Of a DNA stretch of 7,633 nt, positions 6,445-7,633 are shown piece after piece. The notes below the pieces were generated by a model. It ran no database searches and was not told where the DNA came from. It worked only from the letters and a program-made list of their open reading frames with translations. The position numbers were made by a program, and so were the translations under genes. Origin of the DNA: Streptosporangiaceae bacterium. Lineage in GTDB: Bacteria > Actinomycetota > Actinomycetes > Streptosporangiales > Streptosporangiaceae. Where the stretch lies: assembly GCA_030045215.1 (NCBI GenBank), contig JASIBJ010000169.1, forward strand, positions 1 through 7,633. The letters run 5' to 3'. Every line of letters begins with the position of its first letter. The stretch's first letter is position 1.

Positions 6445-6827
6445 TGCGCGTCGGGCGCGTTAGCCAGGATCGCGTCGTCGAGGTCCCCTTCGAAGAACGG
6501 GCGGACCTCGATCGGACGCAGTTCCGCGACTGCGGCGAGCTTGGCCCACTCCAGGGCCTCGTCCAGGTCGGCGGCGTTGATGATCCAGAACCCGGCGAGG
6601 TGTTCCTTGGTCTCGGTGTACGGCCCGTCGGTAAGCAGGAATTCGCCGCCGGACTGGCGCACCACGGTCGCCGACTCCGCCGGGAGCAGGCCGCTTTTGA
6701 ACAGGAAGGCGCCTGCGTCCCTCATCTTGCCGGCCAACGCGTTCACGTCGGTCCACACCTGCCGCACCTGCTCCGGGGAAAGGTTGTCGGCATCGGCTTT
6801 GTGCATTGCGAGCAGGTACTTTGTCAC
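6441..6827 (-). CDS. YCII/DGPF-family protein, partner of an ECF42 sigma factor
   Basis: A 128-residue cytoplasmic protein of the YCII-related (DGPF) family. It begins MTKYLLAMHK, contains LTDGPYTETKEHLAGFWII (residues 65-83) with DGPY where the family usually has DGPF, and ends with DLDEALEWAKL and LRPIEVRPFF, all typical positions. These proteins have a ferredoxin-like fold and are encoded beside, and known or proposed to be controlled by, ECF42 sigma factors; their biochemical role is not settled. I chose the GTG at 6827 because GGGAG (6840-6836) stands 8 bases before it. An in-frame GTG at 6836 would overlap that Shine-Dalgarno and add only three residues (IVV). The upstream gene is the ECF42 sigma (stop at 7005, 177 bases away), and the stop overlaps the start of the sigma remnant. 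A candidate ECF42-type promoter lies in the gap. Confidence 0.88.
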   Translation of the reverse strand: MTKYLLAMHKADADNLSPEQVRQVWTDVNALAGKMRDAGAFLFKSGLLPAESATVVRQSGGEFLLTDGPYTETKEHLAGFWIINAADLDEALEWAKLAAVAELRPIEVRPFFEGDLDDAILANAPDAQ

Positions 6828-6883
6828 GACGATCACTCCCGCTTGTCATCAGGGGCCGCTCCCTGGCCGGCCCTCACTTTCGC

Positions 6884-6910
6884 TACGAAACGGCCACCGC
6901 CAAATCGACA
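6884..6910 (-). promoter_or_regulatory. Candidate ECF42-type promoter of the YCII gene
   Basis: On the - strand, TGTCGA (6910-6905) is followed after 17 bases by CGTA (6887-6884). The target motif known for ECF42 is TGTCGA at -35 with CG(A/T)C at -10, so the first box is exact and the second has one mismatch. Transcription would start near 6877, leaving a leader of about 50 bases that contains an imperfect GC stem (about 6874-6851). The TGTCGA hexamer alone also occurs by chance inside coding regions here (for example 6412-6407), so the weight rests on the intergenic position and the spacing. Confidence 0.48.
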
Positions 6911-7004
6911 TCTGCCCGCCACGCTGCCAGAAACCTTGCGCTACCGGGGTTCCTGGCTGGGCGCCGCCCGGCGGCAGAGCCCCGCGCGCGAGCCAGGTCG
7001 GGCA

Positions 7005-7633
7005 CTACCTCAGCTCGTCGCGGCGGCGTGTCAGGTACGCGGTTTCGGCGGTGTTGCCCGCCAGCTCGATTGCTTTGTCGTACGCCGCGCGCGACTCTTG
7101 ACTGCGGCCCAGCCGGCGCAGCAGGTCGGCGCGGGCCGCATGGTAGGCGTGATAGCCGGCCAGCTTGTCCTTGAGACGGTCGACAGCCGCCAGTGCCACC
7201 TCCGGGCCGTCGATCTCGGCGACCGCGATGGCCCGGTTGAGGGCGATGATCGGCGAGGGGTCGAGATGGACGAGCTGGTCATAGAGGGCGACGACCTGCG
7301 GCCAGTCCGTATTGCGTACATCGCGGGCTGAGGTGTGCACGGCGTTGATGGCCGCGAGGATCTGATAGCGACCCGGAGCCAACCGGGCGGCGAGGCGCTC
7401 GCGCACCAGCCGGTGACCCTCGGCGATCAGCGCGGCATCCCATTTGCCGCGGTCCTGCTCGTCGAGGGTGATCAGTTCGCCGCTCGTCGAAACGCGGGCT
7501 GTGCGGCGGGCCTCGATGAGGAGCATCAGCGCTAGCAGCCCGGCCACTTCACCGTCGTCCGGCATGAGAGCACGGATCAGGCGGGTAAGCTGGATCGCCT
7601 CGGCGGTCAGGTCATGACGTATGGGATCGGTGT
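7005..7633 (-). CDS. ECF42-type RNA polymerase sigma factor, C-terminal half (5' end outside window)
   Basis: 208 codons before the TAG at 7007-7005; the frame stays open to the window edge, so the N-terminal half with sigma regions 2 and 4 is missing here. The visible part is the family-typical C-terminal extension: EAIQLTRLIRALMPDDGEV then LLALMLLIEARR, LDEQDRGKWDAALIAEGH, YQILAAINAVH, TDWPQVVALYDQL, SPIIALNRAIAVAE and YHAARADLLRRLGR, ending in the helical pair SRAAYDKAIEL and TAETAYLTRRRDELR. This region forms TPR-like helical repeats needed for ECF42 activity. Such factors lack a classical anti-sigma gene and sit with YCII/DGPF genes, as here. An internal ATG at 7565 is not the real start, because the conserved sequence continues upstream of it. 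A small GC hairpin (6963-6975) 30 bases past the stop may weaken read-through into the YCII gene. No frame defects are visible. Confidence 0.9.
   Translation of the reverse strand, partial: TDPIRHDLTAEAIQLTRLIRALMPDDGEVAGLLALMLLIEARRTARVSTSGELITLDEQDRGKWDAALIAEGHRLVRERLAARLAPGRYQILAAINAVHTSARDVRNTDWPQVVALYDQLVHLDPSPIIALNRAIAVAEIDGPEVALAAVDRLKDKLAGYHAYHAARADLLRRLGRSQESRAAYDKAIELAGNTAETAYLTRRRDELR

Noticed and set aside
6460..7101. + strand and alternative - strand frames of up to 243 codons across the YCII and sigma genes
   Set aside because: They are shadows of the YCII and ECF42 sigma genes, which are identified by clear family motifs on the - strand.
7005..7565. Sigma factor starting at the internal ATG at 7565
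   Set aside because: The codons upstream to the window edge continue the conserved family sequence (EAIQLTRLIRALMPDD), so the ATG is internal and the gene is cut by the window.
1..7633. CRISPR array, insertion sequence, tRNA or rRNA gene, phage attachment site
   Set aside because: I saw no regularly spaced direct repeats, no transposase motifs or flanking terminal repeats, and no tRNA- or rRNA-like sequence on either strand.

Overview
The window is very GC-rich, with strong G/C preference at third codon positions, GTG starts and long antisense shadow frames. Together with the gene families present (an actinobacterial-type secreted subtilase, an ECF42-type sigma factor with a YCII/DGPF partner, a DSDWDFG-type nucleotidyltransferase), this points to an actinomycete (Actinomycetota). 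Nothing in the sequence fixes the genus.

Left part (1-2832), all on the + strand: a possible 3' tail of an upstream gene (1-43), a class I SAM-dependent methyltransferase (172-1005), a GC-rich inverted repeat that may be a terminator (1014-1066), a nucleotidyltransferase-fold protein with its catalytic acidic residues (1111-1836), a small protein with one C-terminal membrane segment (1926-2177, possibly starting earlier at a GTG that overlaps the previous stop), and an SRPBCC/AHSA1-like ligand-binding protein with a strong Shine-Dalgarno (2284-2832). These look like co-oriented but functionally unrelated accessory genes.

Middle part (2833-6225): a leader of about 230 bases with an inverted repeat and a weak promoter candidate precedes a 1033-residue secreted subtilase-fold peptidase (3063-6164). 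It has a signal peptide, an inhibitor-like propeptide, a catalytic domain and a long beta-rich C-terminal half, and is followed by a 13-bp perfect hairpin (6194-6225). Its active-site sequence is unusual. The serine motif GTSQSAP is present, but there is no His-Gly-Thr motif. At that place there is E-x-x-x-D, and the oxyanion-hole Asn is replaced by Asp. Both changes resemble sedolisins (S53) rather than classical subtilisins (S8).

Right part (6226-7633), all on the - strand: the C-terminal half of an ECF42-type sigma factor enters from the right edge (7633-7005), followed by a YCII/DGPF-family gene (6827-6441) that has a candidate ECF42-type promoter (TGTCGA, 17 bp, CGTA) in front of it. A short frame (6444-6277) overlaps the YCII stop. 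It reads like the first ~22 codons of a second ECF42 sigma gene joined directly to its last ~25 codons, so it looks like a large internal deletion with a frame slip. A 9-bp hairpin (6241-6273) lies three bases past its stop and would end this transcript against the convergent protease gene. The ancestral layout was therefore probably sigma-YCII-sigma, with the second sigma now reduced to its two ends.
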